Source of the DNA: Kribbella sindirgiensis
GTDB lineage: Bacteria > Actinomycetota > Actinomycetes > Propionibacteriales > Kribbellaceae
DNA: 64,000 bases
NCBI RefSeq assembly: GCF_004331435.1
Contig: NZ_SJKA01000002.1
Location: 1-64,000 of the forward strand
Direction: 5' to 3'
The notes beneath the pieces were generated by a model, which was not told the DNA's origin, ran no database searches, and was given only the letters and a program-made list of their open reading frames with translations. Below, one piece after another: positions 33,708 through 42,643 of this stretch (position 1 is the stretch's first letter; every line of letters begins with the position of its first letter). Both the position numbers and the translations under genes were made by a program.

Positions 33708-34136
33708 AGGCCAATCATGCCCAGGTGGACTGATTCGGAGCGTGACGTTGACCACACTTCTGCACGGTGATGATCGTCACGGGTGGCAAGTGGACAACTG
33801 CATACAGTGGCCAGCCACGCTCAGGACGCCGTCCGGACCAGCCGTGGCGAACCGCCGGAAAGCCACCTCTGCAAGGCGTCCCGCAGCTATGACCGTTGCT
33901 CTCCGCACCGGCGGGCGGTGAGAGGACGGCGTGTGGCCTGAAACACCTTTGTGGGCAGTGTTTCAGGCACCGATGGATCCGGTCGCCAGGGCCCGACCAC
34001 TCGACACACTGGTCCGGTGGTCCCGAGCTGTGGAAGTGGTCCCCCTGCTATTAGCCTTTGCTTGGGACACCACCCATAACATCAGCATTAACGAACCGCG
34101 GTACCGGACCCGAAATCGGAAGAGGCGAACTGCCCA
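33708..34136. other. 429-bp non-coding region upstream of kgd
   Basis: No gene is convincing here; an open frame at 33931-34170 lacks similarity and crosses into kgd. The region contains a cluster of nested inverted repeats (33807-33968, listed separately). After it the sequence becomes comparatively AT-richer (34045-34095), a likely promoter area for kgd, with AGAGG 12 bases before the GTG start. Confidence 0.6.
33807..33968 (+). ncRNA. Candidate structured leader RNA or riboswitch upstream of kgd
   Basis: Nested pairings occur in order: GTGGC/GCCAC (33807-33818); GGACGCC (33824-33830) with GGCGTCC (33875-33881) enclosing a palindrome GTCCGGAC and a second GTGGC/GCCAC hairpin (33844-33866); a long stem in 33893-33929 (CTCTCCGCACCG with CGGTGAGAG); and a perfect 11-bp hairpin GCCTGAAACAC/GTGTTTCAGGC (33936-33968). 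The layout, a junction followed by a terminator-like hairpin, resembles a riboswitch, but I cannot match it to a known class. Confidence 0.4.
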
Positions 34137-37100
34137 GTGGCCACCGAGCCATCAGACACCAATCCCCTAGCAGCCTTCGGTGCGAACGAATGGCTGGTCG
34201 ACGAGCTGTACGAGAAGTACCAGCAGGACCCGAATTCGGTGGATCCGGCATGGCTCGACTTCTTCAAGACCTACCAACCAGGTGACGCGACGCCGGTGAA
34301 CACCACCCCGGCCGACGCTCCCAGGCCCGACGCGGTGTCCGACAACAAGACGCCCGAGGCGCCGAGCCGCGGTACGGCGACGTCCGCGCCGGCCTCGAGC
34401 GCACCCGCGGCCACGACCGCCGCGAAGCAGCCGGCCCCGGCCGCCGCCGCGCAAGCCGCGCCGCCGCAGGCTCAGCCCGCAGCGAAGCAAGCACCGGCGA
34501 AGTCCGGCGCCCCGACCGGAGGCACGGTGAACCAGCCGCCCAGCGCTCAGCCCAAGCCCGCCCCCGCGACCAGCGCGGACACCGAGCGGCTGATCCTCCG
34601 GGGCGCCCCGGCGCGGACCGCGCAGAACATGGAGACCAGCCTCACGGTCCCCACGGCGACCAGCGTCCGCGCCGTCCCGGTCAAGCTGCTGATCGACAAC
34701 CGGATCGTCATCAACAACCACCTCAAGCGCGCCCGCGGCGGCAAGGTGTCCTTCACCCACCTGATCGGCTGGGCGCTGGTCAAGGCGCTGAAGACGCTGC
34801 CGGACATGAACGCGTCGTACGACGAGACCGAGGGCAAGCCGACCCTGGTCCACCCGGCGCACATCAACCTCGGCCTGGCCATCGACATGCAGAAGCCGGA
34901 CGGCACCCGGCAGCTGCTGGTGCCGTCGATCAAGGGCGCCGAGGAGATGACCTTCGCCGACTTCTGGATGGCGTACGAGGACATCGTCCGCCGGGCCCGC
35001 GACAACAAGCTCGCGCTGCCGGACTTCCAGGGCACCACGATCAGCCTGACCAACCCGGGCACGATCGGCACCCAGCACTCGGTGCCGCGGCTGATGACCG
35101 GCCAGGGCTGCATCATCGGCGTCGGCGCGATGGAGTACCCGCCGGAGTACCAGGGCGCGGCCGACGAGACGATGGCCAAGCTCGCGGTCAGCAAGGTGAT
35201 GACGCTGACCTCGACGTATGACCACCGGATCATCCAGGGCGCCCAGTCGGGTGAGTTCCTGCGCCGGATCCACCAGCTGCTGCTCGGCGGCGAAGGCTTC
35301 TACGACGAGATCTTCCAGTCGCTGCGGATCCCCTACGAGCCGATCCGCTGGGCCGCCGACCTCCCGCACAGCCACGAGGAGGACATCAGCAAGCAGGCCC
35401 GGATCCTGGAGCTGATCCACGCGTTCCGGGTGCGCGGCCACATCATGGCCGACACCGACCCGCTGGAGTACAAGCAGCGCAGCCACCCCGACCTCGACGT
35501 CGCTACCCACGGCCTGACGCTGTGGGACCTGGACCGCGAGTTCGCCACCGGTTCGTTCGGCGGCAGCGACCGGCGGTTCATGAAGCTCCGCGAGATCCTC
35601 GGCATCCTGCGCGACTCGTACTGCCGGACCACCGGTATCGAGTACATGCACATCCAGGACCCCGAGCAGCGCAAGTGGATCCAGGAGCGGGTCGAACGCC
35701 CGCACACCAAGCCGCCCCGCGAGGAGCAGCTGCGGATCCTGGCCAAGCTGAACGAGGCCGAGGCGTTCGAGACCTTCCTGCAGACCAAGTACGTCGGCCA
35801 GCGCCGCTTCTCGCTCGAGGGCGCGGAGACCACGATCCCGCTGCTCGACGAGCTCTGCGAGGAGGCCGCCGGCGCCGGGCTGGACGAGGTCGCGATCGGT
35901 ATGGCGCACCGCGGCCGGCTGAACGTGCTGGCGAACATCGTCGGTAAGTCCTACGGCCAGATCTTCCGCGAGTTCGAGGGCAACATCGACCCGCGGACCG
36001 TGCAGGGCTCCGGTGACGTCAAGTACCACCTGGGCGCCGAGGGCGAGTTCGTCTCCGAGTTCGGCGACAAGATCAAGGTCTCGGTGGCGGCGAACCCGTC
36101 GCACCTGGAGACCGTCGACCCGGTGCTCGAGGGCATCGTCCGCGCCAAGCAGGACATCCTCGACCGCGGCGCCGCGTTCCCGGTGCTGCCGGTGCTGGTG
36201 CACGGTGACGCGGCCTTCGCCGGCCAGGGCGTCGTGGCGGAGACGCTGAACCTGTCCCAGCTGCGCGGCTACCGGACCGGCGGCACGATCCACGTGATCG
36301 TGAACAACCAGGTCGGCTTCACCACCTCGCCCGCGTCGTCCCGCTCGTCGATGTACTCCACCGACGTGGCCCGGATGGTGCAGGCGCCGATCTTCCACGT
36401 GAACGGCGACGACCCCGAGGCCTGCATCCGGGTCGCTGACCTGGCCTTCGAGTACCGGCAGGCGTTCAACAAGGACGTCGTCATCGACCTGGTCTGCTAC
36501 CGCCGCCGCGGTCACAACGAGGGCGACGACCCGAGCTTCACCCAGCCGCTGATGTACGACCTGATCGAGCAGAAGCGCTCGGTCCGGAAGCTGTACACCG
36601 AGGCCCTGATCGGTCGTGGCGACATCACGATCGAAGAGGCCGAGCAGGCGATGCAGGACTTCCAGCAGCGGCTGGAGCGCGTGTTCGCCGAGGTCCGGGA
36701 CGCGAAGAACGAGCCCGATACCCCGCCGCCGTACGTGACCGCTCCGGACTACCCGAACAAGCCCGAGGGGCCGGACGCGACCGCGATCAGCCGCGAGGTG
36801 CTGAAGAAGATCGCCGACGCGTACACCACGCTGCCGGAGGGCTTCACCGTGCACCCGAAGGTGCAGCCGCAGCTGCAGCGCCGGGCGCACGCGATCACCG
36901 AGGGCCCGCTCGACTGGGCCAGCGCGGAGATCACCGCCTTCGGCTCGCTGCTGCTCGACGGCCGCCCGGTGCGGCTCGCCGGTCAGGACAGCCGCCGCGG
37001 CACATTCGTCCAGCGGTTCGCCGCCGTCATCGACCGGGTCAACGGGCAGGACCACGTCCCGCTCCAGCACCTGGACGAGGAAGAGGGCGGTCAGGGCAAC

Positions 37101-37949
37101 TTCTACGTCTACGACTCGCTCCTCAGCGAGTACGCCGCCCTCGGCTTCGAGTACGGGTACTCCGTCGCGCGGCCCGAGGCGCTGGTGCTGTGGGAGGCGC
37201 AGTTCGGCGACTTCGTGAACGGCGCCCAGTCGGTCATCGACGAGTACATCTCGTCCGGTGAGGCGAAGTGGGGCCAGAAGTCCGGCGTCGTACTCCTGCT
37301 GCCGCACGGCTACGAGGGCCAGGGCCCGGACCACACCTCGGCCCGGATCGAGCGGTTCCTCCAGCTCTGCGCCGAGGACGCGATGACCGTGGCGCAGCCG
37401 TCGACCCCCGCGTCGTACTTCCACTTGCTCCGCCGGCACACGCTCGGCGAGGAGCACGTCCCGATGATCGTCTTCACGCCGAAGCAGCTGCTGCGGCGCA
37501 AGGAGGCGGTGTCGCAGCCGGAGGAGCTGACCCACGGCACCTTCAAGCCGGTGCTCGGCGACGCCGAGGCCGAGGCGGGCGCGGCCGGTGTCGAGCGGGT
37601 GATCCTGGCCTCCGGCCGGATCGTGTACGACCTGCTCGCGGAGCGGAAGAAGGTCGAGGCGGACAAGATCAGCACCGCGATCCTCCGGGTCGAGCAGCTC
37701 TACCCGCTGCCGCACGAGGAGATCGTCGCCGAGCTGGCCAAGTACCCGAACGCGACCGAGATCCGCTGGGTCCAGGACGAGCCGGCGAACCAGGGTCCGT
37801 GGCCGTTCATGGCGCTGAACCTGACCGAGCACCTGGGCGGCAAGCCGTTCTACCGGGTGTCCCGGCCGGCCATGTCCGCCCCGGCGGTCGGCTCGCACGG
37901 TGTCCACGGCACCGAGCAGGCGACGCTGCTGAAGCAGGCGTTCAGCTGA
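34137..37949 (+). CDS. kgd: Multifunctional 2-oxoglutarate dehydrogenase E1/E2 component (Kgd/SucA)
   Basis: A 1270-residue actinobacterial Kgd/OdhA-type fusion. The amino end [22 protein letters not shown] is the E1-binding helix, followed by an Ala/Pro-rich linker (about 50-145), an E2 succinyltransferase-like domain ending in the active-site [15 protein letters not shown], then the thiamine-diphosphate E1 domain ([35 protein letters not shown]) and transketolase-like C-terminal domains. No lipoyl domain is present, as usual. It oxidises 2-oxoglutarate in the TCA cycle. GTG start. Confidence 0.97.
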   Translation: MATEPSDTNPLAAFGANEWLVDELYEKYQQDPNSVDPAWLDFFKTYQPGDATPVNTTPADAPRPDAVSDNKTPEAPSRGTATSAPASSAPAATTAAKQPAPAAAAQAAPPQAQPAAKQAPAKSGAPTGGTVNQPPSAQPKPAPATSADTERLILRGAPARTAQNMETSLTVPTATSVRAVPVKLLIDNRIVINNHLKRARGGKVSFTHLIGWALVKALKTLPDMNASYDETEGKPTLVHPAHINLGLAIDMQKPDGTRQLLVPSIKGAEEMTFADFWMAYEDIVRRARDNKLALPDFQGTTISLTNPGTIGTQHSVPRLMTGQGCIIGVGAMEYPPEYQGAADETMAKLAVSKVMTLTSTYDHRIIQGAQSGEFLRRIHQLLLGGEGFYDEIFQSLRIPYEPIRWAADLPHSHEEDISKQARILELIHAFRVRGHIMADTDPLEYKQRSHPDLDVATHGLTLWDLDREFATGSFGGSDRRFMKLREILGILRDSYCRTTGIEYMHIQDPEQRKWIQERVERPHTKPPREEQLRILAKLNEAEAFETFLQTKYVGQRRFSLEGAETTIPLLDELCEEAAGAGLDEVAIGMAHRGRLNVLANIVGKSYGQIFREFEGNIDPRTVQGSGDVKYHLGAEGEFVSEFGDKIKVSVAANPSHLETVDPVLEGIVRAKQDILDRGAAFPVLPVLVHGDAAFAGQGVVAETLNLSQLRGYRTGGTIHVIVNNQVGFTTSPASSRSSMYSTDVARMVQAPIFHVNGDDPEACIRVADLAFEYRQAFNKDVVIDLVCYRRRGHNEGDDPSFTQPLMYDLIEQKRSVRKLYTEALIGRGDITIEEAEQAMQDFQQRLERVFAEVRDAKNEPDTPPPYVTAPDYPNKPEGPDATAISREVLKKIADAYTTLPEGFTVHPKVQPQLQRRAHAITEGPLDWASAEITAFGSLLLDGRPVRLAGQDSRRGTFVQRFAAVIDRVNGQDHVPLQHLDEEEGGQGNFYVYDSLLSEYAALGFEYGYSVARPEALVLWEAQFGDFVNGAQSVIDEYISSGEAKWGQKSGVVLLLPHGYEGQGPDHTSARIERFLQLCAEDAMTVAQPSTPASYFHLLRRHTLGEEHVPMIVFTPKQLLRRKEAVSQPEELTHGTFKPVLGDAEAEAGAAGVERVILASGRIVYDLLAERKKVEADKISTAILRVEQLYPLPHEEIVAELAKYPNATEIRWVQDEPANQGPWPFMALNLTEHLGGKPFYRVSRPAMSAPAVGSHGVHGTEQATLLKQAFS

Positions 37950-37950
37950 C

Positions 37951-38127
37951 GTGTACTTCACCGACCGCGGCATCGAGGAGCTCGAGAAGCGACGGGGCGA
38001 GGAAGAGGTCTCCCTCGCCTTCGTCGCCGAACGCCTCCGCGAGTTCGTCGACCTGAACCCGGAGTTCGAGACGCCCATCGAGCGCTTCGCCACCTGGCTG
38101 GCTCGACTGGACGACGAGGACGAGTAA
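37951..38127 (+). CDS. DUF6104 family small protein downstream of kgd
   Basis: A 58-residue acidic protein, VYFTDRGIEELEKRRGEEEV..., beginning with GTG two bases after the kgd stop and ending WLARLDDEDE. I recall this short family as a conserved companion immediately downstream of kgd in actinobacteria. The sequence is charged and helical, suggesting a protein-protein interaction role; function is not known to me. Tight spacing implies co-translation with kgd. Confidence 0.8.
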   Translation: MYFTDRGIEELEKRRGEEEVSLAFVAERLREFVDLNPEFETPIERFATWLARLDDEDE

Positions 38128-38140
38128 GTAGTCTGTGCGA

Positions 38141-38866
38141 ATGCCCTTCGCCTCCCAGCCTGTACGACGGGTTGCCGCGGCGGAGGGCATTCGCGCGTCC
38201 GGGCGCTGGCCGCACACGATCCCGGCCGTCCGCCAGCTGCTGACCGACGGACTGGACCTCGAGCCGGGCGTCACGTTCCTGGTCGGCGAGAACGGCGCCG
38301 GCAAGTCCACCCTCGTCGAGGCGATCGCCGTCGCCTTCGGTCTCTCCCCCGAAGGCGGCTCCACCGGCGCCCGCCTCACCACCCGCGCGACGGAGTCACC
38401 ACTCGCCGACGACCTCCAGCTCACCCGCGGCGTCGGCGCCAAACGCGCCGGCTTCTTCCTCCGGGCCGAAACGATGCACGGCTTCTACACCTACCTGGAG
38501 CACAACCCGAAGACCTCCGGCCCACCGGAGCCGGTGTTCCACGAGATGAGCCACGGCGAGAGCTTCCTCAACCTGATCAGCGACCGCTTCGTGCGCCCGG
38601 GTTTCTACTGCCTCGACGAGCCCGAGTCCGCCCTCTCGTTCTCGAGCAGCCTCGCCGTCGTCGGCGTACTCCAACGCCTGGCCGACACCGGCTCCCAGGT
38701 CCTCTGCGCAACCCACTCCCCAGTCATCGCAGCCCTCCCCGGCGCAGCGATCCTCGAGGTCGGCGAATGGGGCATCCGCCGCACAACCTGGGAAGACCTG
38801 GAACTCGTCCAAAACTGGAAGGCCTACCTCCAGACCCCCGCCCGCTACCTACGCCACGTGCTCTAG
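38141..38866 (+). CDS. AAA family ATPase (SMC/RecF-like single-domain)
   Basis: A 241-residue ATPase with Walker A VGENGAGKSTLVEAIAVAFG, a signature-like MSHGESFLNLISDRF, Walker B GFYCLDEPESALS, and a switch His in LCATHSPVIAALPGA. These are the motifs of the small ABC-type AAA ATPases related to the AAA_23/AAA_21 group. Role unknown. It follows DUF6104 by 13 bases. Its stop overlaps that of the convergent arsR-type gene within CTAG (38863-38866). A GTG six bases earlier is an alternative start. Confidence 0.85.
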   Translation: MPFASQPVRRVAAAEGIRASGRWPHTIPAVRQLLTDGLDLEPGVTFLVGENGAGKSTLVEAIAVAFGLSPEGGSTGARLTTRATESPLADDLQLTRGVGAKRAGFFLRAETMHGFYTYLEHNPKTSGPPEPVFHEMSHGESFLNLISDRFVRPGFYCLDEPESALSFSSSLAVVGVLQRLADTGSQVLCATHSPVIAALPGAAILEVGEWGIRRTTWEDLELVQNWKAYLQTPARYLRHVL

Positions 38867-39213
38867 TCCGTGTGCGGTGGTCTGGTGCGGCGGGGTGGGT
38901 CGGGGGCCAGGGTGCCGTCGGGGGCGATGTGTTCGAAGATCTGGTCGACCAGGTTGAGGACGTGGGGGTCGTCTACGGTGTAGATGTGGCGGCGGCCTTC
39001 GCGGCGGGCGGTGATGATGCCGGCCAGGCGGAGTTTGCCGAGGTGCTGGCTGGCGGTGGCGATACTGACGCCGACCCGCTCCGCCAAGGTGCCGACGTCG
39101 TACTCCCCCTGAGCGGCCAGCGACACCAGGTGCAGCCGGACCGGAGCGGAGAGCATGGCGAAGGTGCCCGCGGCGGATTCGAGCTGCGCCTTCGTCGGTT
39201 CAGGGTTGGTCAT
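38863..39213 (-). CDS. ArsR family transcriptional regulator
   Basis: A 116-residue winged-helix repressor: AGTFAMLSAPVRLHLVSLAAQGEYDVGTLAERVGVSIATASQHLGKLRLAGIITARREGRRHIYTV. No clear metal-binding CxC site is visible, although C-terminal His residues exist (IFEHIAPDG, PPHTD). It diverges from a cation/proton-exchanger-type gene, with a 16-bp perfect palindrome between them, so it probably regulates itself and that transporter. Confidence 0.9.
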   Translation of the reverse strand: MTNPEPTKAQLESAAGTFAMLSAPVRLHLVSLAAQGEYDVGTLAERVGVSIATASQHLGKLRLAGIITARREGRRHIYTVDDPHVLNLVDQIFEHIAPDGTLAPDPPRRTRPPHTD

Positions 39214-39284
39214 CGCGCAGTCATTGTGACCGCTCAGGCGGTCTCCGGGCAGTCCGCCGGGCCGTGGTGAGAACGGTCTCATAT

Positions 39285-39300
39285 TTTCGCAATTGCGAAA
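39285..39300. promoter_or_regulatory. Palindromic operator, probable ArsR-family site
   Basis: TTTCGCAATTGCGAAA is a perfect 16-bp palindrome, extended as ATA...TAT at both sides to about 24 bp. It is markedly AT-rich for this genome and lies in the 115-bp gap between the arsR-type gene and the divergent exchanger gene, the expected place for a shared operator. Confidence 0.75.
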
Positions 39301-39328
39301 GTATCAAAACGGTGGCAGGCTGGAAGGC

Positions 39329-40567
39329 GTGTTCCGAGCCCTCCGCCCTGTTCTGTTGCTGCTCCTGGTGGCGATCCCCGCGGTCGTCCTCCGGGTCACC
39401 GGCACCCATCCGCCGGCGCTGGCGTCGATGCTGATCTTCGGCCTCGCCGTGGTCGCCGCGTCGTTCGTGCTGGCCTGGGCGGCGGAAGCGGCGGAGATGG
39501 ACATCTCGGGCGGACTCGCGATCGCGCTGCTCGCGGTCATCGCCGTCCTCCCGGAGTACGCGGTGGACCTGTACTTCGCGCACACCGCCGGCTCGAACCC
39601 GGAGTACGTGCAGTACGCCGCCGCCAACATGACCGGATCGAACCGGTTGCTGCTCGGCCTCGGCTGGTCCAGCGTCGTCCTGATCAGCCTGTACGTCGCT
39701 TCGCGGCGGAGCGGGCGCACGGTCAAGGCGCTCGTACTGGAGACCGGCTACCGCCGCGAGCTGGGCTTCCTCGCGGTCGCCGGCGTGATCGCGTTCGTGA
39801 TCCCGGTGACCGGTGAGATCCACATCGTGCTGGGGCTCCTGCTGCTCGCCTTCTTCGCGTACTACCTGTTCAAGGCGGCGACGTCGGAGCACGACGACGA
39901 GCCGGACCTGATCGGGCCGGCGGCGACCATCGGCGCGCTGCCGAAGCTCCAGCGGCGGATCACCGTGACCGCGATGTTCCTGGTCTCGGCCGGGGTGATC
40001 CTGGCGGCGGCCGAGCCGTTCGCGGACTCACTCGTCGCGGGCGGTCACGCGCTGGGGATCGACCAGTTCCTGCTGGTCCAGTGGCTCGCACCGCTGGCGT
40101 CCGAGGCGCCGGAGTTCATCGTGGCGCTGCTGTTCGCGTGGCGGGGCAAGGGCGCCGCGGCGCTGGGCCTGCTCATCTCGGCCAAGGTGAACCAGTGGAC
40201 GCTGCTGATCGGGAGCCTGCCGATCGCGTACGGGATCGGTGGTGGCGGCGCCGCGCTGCACCTGGACGGGCGGCAGGTCGAGGAGTTCCTGCTGACCGCC
40301 ACGCAGACGCTGCTCGGCCTCGCGATCCTGCTGAACCTGCGCTTCCCGCGATGGGCCGCCTGGACGTTGCTGGGCCTGTTCGCGATCCAGTTCGCCGTAC
40401 CGGGTCAGACCGGGCGCTACGTGATCAGCGTGATCTACCTGGCGCTCGCGGTCGGCGCGACCATCCACAACCGCGAGCACCTGATGGCGACGATCCTCGC
40501 CCCGTTCCGGCGTACCTCTGCAGAGCTCGTCGACGCAGAGCGCGCCGACGAGCTCGTGAAGGTCTAG
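39329..40567 (+). CDS. Sodium/calcium (CaCA-type) cation exchanger
   Basis: A 412-residue membrane protein with about ten helices and two inverted repeats of the Ca2+:cation antiporter superfamily. The acidic repeat motifs are VIAVLPEYAVDLYFA in the first half and PLASEAPEFIVALLFAW in the second. The GTG start is preceded by GGAAGG; a longer frame would start inside the operator palindrome. Divergence from an ArsR regulator suggests induction by a metal ion. Its 3' end overlaps the convergent Wbl gene by four bases. Confidence 0.85.
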   Translation: MFRALRPVLLLLLVAIPAVVLRVTGTHPPALASMLIFGLAVVAASFVLAWAAEAAEMDISGGLAIALLAVIAVLPEYAVDLYFAHTAGSNPEYVQYAAANMTGSNRLLLGLGWSSVVLISLYVASRRSGRTVKALVLETGYRRELGFLAVAGVIAFVIPVTGEIHIVLGLLLLAFFAYYLFKAATSEHDDEPDLIGPAATIGALPKLQRRITVTAMFLVSAGVILAAAEPFADSLVAGGHALGIDQFLLVQWLAPLASEAPEFIVALLFAWRGKGAAALGLLISAKVNQWTLLIGSLPIAYGIGGGGAALHLDGRQVEEFLLTATQTLLGLAILLNLRFPRWAAWTLLGLFAIQFAVPGQTGRYVISVIYLALAVGATIHNREHLMATILAPFRRTSAELVDAERADELVKV

Positions 40568-40869
40568 CTGGCCTGCTGTTCTTCGATGATCGGGCGGGTA
40601 CGGCGTTCCTGCGGGCCGGGGCGGCCGCGGCGGCGGCCGGCGAGGAACTTCTCGCCCGCGGCGGTGCCGGTGAACTTGGTCCGGCGGGCCCACTCCCGGC
40701 ACTCCTCGATCACCGGGCACGCGGTCAGGCAGATGGCCTGGGCCTTGCGCTGCTCCCACGAGCTGGCCGTTTCGTCGTACGACGGCGCCTGGCCGACACA
40801 CGCGGCCTTGGCCATCCAGTTGTCGGCCGGGTCGACAATCACCGTCAAAGTAGGCCTCATGGGCTTCAT
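40564..40869 (-). CDS. WhiB-like (Wbl) iron-sulfur regulator with RGRP motif
   Basis: A 101-residue Wbl protein. Four cysteines (24, 47, 51, 57) in AACVGQ and ICLTACPVIEEC match the [4Fe-4S] ligand pattern. In place of the usual GVWGG turn it has TKFTGTAAGEKF, then a basic tail AGRRRGRPGPQERR with an RGRP AT-hook as in WhiB7. It might therefore bind AT-rich DNA with a changed sigma-contact surface. Two ATG starts are possible (40869 or 40860); AGGAG lies 2 or 10-11 bases upstream. Confidence 0.85.
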   Translation of the reverse strand: MKPMRPTLTVIVDPADNWMAKAACVGQAPSYDETASSWEQRKAQAICLTACPVIEECREWARRTKFTGTAAGEKFLAGRRRGRPGPQERRTRPIIEEQQAS

Positions 40870-40992
40870 CGCTCCTCATCGATCGGGCGGATCGTAGGAA
40901 CAGAGTGACCCCGTCGCATTGCCCCGGTGCGACGCGAATGTTTCAGCCGTGAAACGTCATACCGGTTTGTTGTCACAAATGTGCCGCTGGCA

Positions 40993-41496
40993 CTATCTCC
41001 GGACCAGCCGGATCTCCCACAGATCGAAGTACGGGTCGTGTTTGGCGACGCCGTCCGGCTCGAAGCCGTGGCGGCGGTAGAACGCGCGGGCCCGCTCGTT
41101 CCCCTCGAAGACCCACAGGAACGCCGGCTGCTTGCCCACAGCAACATCGAGCAGGCGGCCGCCGAGACCGGTCTTCCAGAACGCCTGCCGGGTGTAGATC
41201 GCCTCCAGCTCGAACGGCACCGGCGCGTCCTCGTCCCGCCCTGGGCCGATCCCCACGAACCCGGCCACCCGGTCCTGCACCGGCGCGTCCGGGTCCGGGT
41301 TCAGCGCGATCCACCGTCGCCGGCCGGCACCCAGCGGCGTGGTCCAGCGTTCGATCCGGCGCTCGAGGTTCGACGTACGCTCCAGGAGCAGGTCGGCCGC
41401 CACCAGATCGGCGTACGCCTCCCGCCAGCACAACAGGTGACACCAGGCCGCGGCCTCTGCGTCGTCGGCCGCGACCGGCCTGAGTTCAGGTTGCAC
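40993..41496 (-). CDS. GNAT family N-acetyltransferase
   Basis: A 167-residue acetyltransferase: ELRPVAADDAEAAAWCHLLCWREAYADLV at the amino end, then AGFVGIGPGRDED, the acetyl-CoA loop IYTRQAFWKTGLGGRLLDVAV and a final NERARAFYRRHGFEPDGVAK. All are classical GNAT motifs. Substrate unknown. The GTG start follows directly on the stop of the reductase gene with no gap, indicating an operon. Confidence 0.9.
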   Translation of the reverse strand: MQPELRPVAADDAEAAAWCHLLCWREAYADLVAADLLLERTSNLERRIERWTTPLGAGRRRWIALNPDPDAPVQDRVAGFVGIGPGRDEDAPVPFELEAIYTRQAFWKTGLGGRLLDVAVGKQPAFLWVFEGNERARAFYRRHGFEPDGVAKHDPYFDLWEIRLVRR

Positions 41497-42465
41497 TCAG
41501 ACAGTAAAGACGATCTTGCCGAAGACGTCGCCGGTATTCATCTTCTCGAAGCCGGTGCGGGCCTCGGCGAGCGGCAGGACCGTGTCGATGTGCGGTGAGA
41601 TGCCGGCGTTCGCCATGAACTGCACGAGCTCAGCGAGCTCGGTGCGGGTGCCCATGGTCGAGCCCTGGACCCGCAGCTGCAGGAAGAAGATCCGGTTCAG
41701 CTCGGCGGACTTCGGCGCCTGGCCGCTGGTCGCGCCGGAGATCACCAGCGTGCCGCCCTGCTTCAGCGACTTGAGCGAGTGCGACCACGTCGCCTGCCCA
41801 ACCGTCTCCATCACCGCGTCGACCCGCTCCGGCAGCCGCGCGCCGGACTCGAATGCGTCGTGCGCCCCGATCTCGACCGCCTTGGCCCGCTTGCCCTCGT
41901 CCCGGCTGGTCGCCCACACCCGGATCCCGGCGGCCCGCGCGAGCGTGATCAGCGCCGTCGCCACGCCACCGCCCGCACCCTGTACGAGAACCGTGTCGCC
42001 CGGCTTCAGCCCCGACTGCGTGAACAGCATCCGGTACGCCGTCAGCCACGCCGTCGGCAGGCACGCCGCCTGCTCGAAGCTCATCCCGGCCGGCTTCGGT
42101 ACGACGTTCCGCGCCGGTACGGCGACCTTCTGCGCGAGCGTGCCCTGGTACCGCTCGCTCAGCAGCGACCGCTTCGGGTCCAGCGTCTCGTCGCCCTTCC
42201 ACGCCGGGTCCGAGACCACCGCGTGCACGACGACCTCGTTCCCGTCCGGGTCCACCCCCGCCGCGTCGCACCCGAGGATCATCGGCAGGTTCTGCTCGGC
42301 CAGCCCGACGCCCTTCAACGACCACAGATCGTGATGGTTGAGCGCAGTCGCCCGTACGTCGATCGTCACCCACCCCTCAGGCACCGTCGGATCGGGCCGC
42401 TCCCCCACCTCCAACGCGGCAATCGGGTTGTCGGCATCGAACTTGGCGGCATAAGCAGCAAGCAT
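41497..42465 (-). CDS. Zinc-binding dehydrogenase/quinone oxidoreductase family (MDR)
   Basis: A 322-residue medium-chain dehydrogenase/reductase with an N-terminal GroES-like domain (TALNHHDLWSLKGVG, ILGCDAAGVDPDG) and a nucleotide-binding domain (VLVQGAGGGVATALITLARAAG). The structural-zinc cysteine cluster is absent, so it is closer to NADPH:quinone/enoyl reductases. Substrate unknown. It starts the two-gene minus operon with the GNAT gene. Confidence 0.9.
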   Translation of the reverse strand: MLAAYAAKFDADNPIAALEVGERPDPTVPEGWVTIDVRATALNHHDLWSLKGVGLAEQNLPMILGCDAAGVDPDGNEVVVHAVVSDPAWKGDETLDPKRSLLSERYQGTLAQKVAVPARNVVPKPAGMSFEQAACLPTAWLTAYRMLFTQSGLKPGDTVLVQGAGGGVATALITLARAAGIRVWATSRDEGKRAKAVEIGAHDAFESGARLPERVDAVMETVGQATWSHSLKSLKQGGTLVISGATSGQAPKSAELNRIFFLQLRVQGSTMGTRTELAELVQFMANAGISPHIDTVLPLAEARTGFEKMNTGDVFGKIVFTV

Positions 42466-42565
42466 GCAAACCACCTTAGGCGGTGGTCCTTCCCGCATCA
42501 GTAACCGACCTCACCCAGCCTCGTGCGCTGTGGGACAACCGCCATCCCAATCCAGGCACACAAGC

Positions 42566-42637
42566 CGCCCCAAACCAGTTCGGGGAGGCTGCCTGCCCGG
42601 ATCGGGCGGGTGATCCTCCCCGAACCGGTTTGGGGAG
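42566..42637. repeat. Palindromic repeat family A, facing pair (copies 3 and 4)
   Basis: Copy 3 at 42566-42587 and copy 4 at 42616-42637 match the consensus CTCCCCAAACC plus reverse complement. They face each other so that the 19-base outer arms pair with one mismatch, and the spacer holds a further GCCCG/CGGGC hairpin. It lies six bases beyond the malic enzyme stop and could end that transcript. Confidence 0.8.
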
Positions 42638-42643
42638 GGTCAG

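Noticed and set aside
33820..33930. Resemblance of the kgd leader to c-di-GMP-I or cobalamin riboswitches
   Set aside because: A few short blocks look similar, but the conserved cores (GEMM tetraloop arrangement, B12 box) are not present in the right order, so no class is named.
33931..34170. A 79-codon plus-strand frame just before kgd
   Set aside because: It starts at a hairpin, overlaps the kgd start in another frame and shows no protein-like features.
34167..38093. A very long open frame (over 1300 codons) on the minus strand opposite kgd
   Set aside because: It is the antisense shadow of the GC-rich kgd gene; its translation is dominated by Arg, Leu, Val, His and Asp in shadow patterns and has no recognisable domain.
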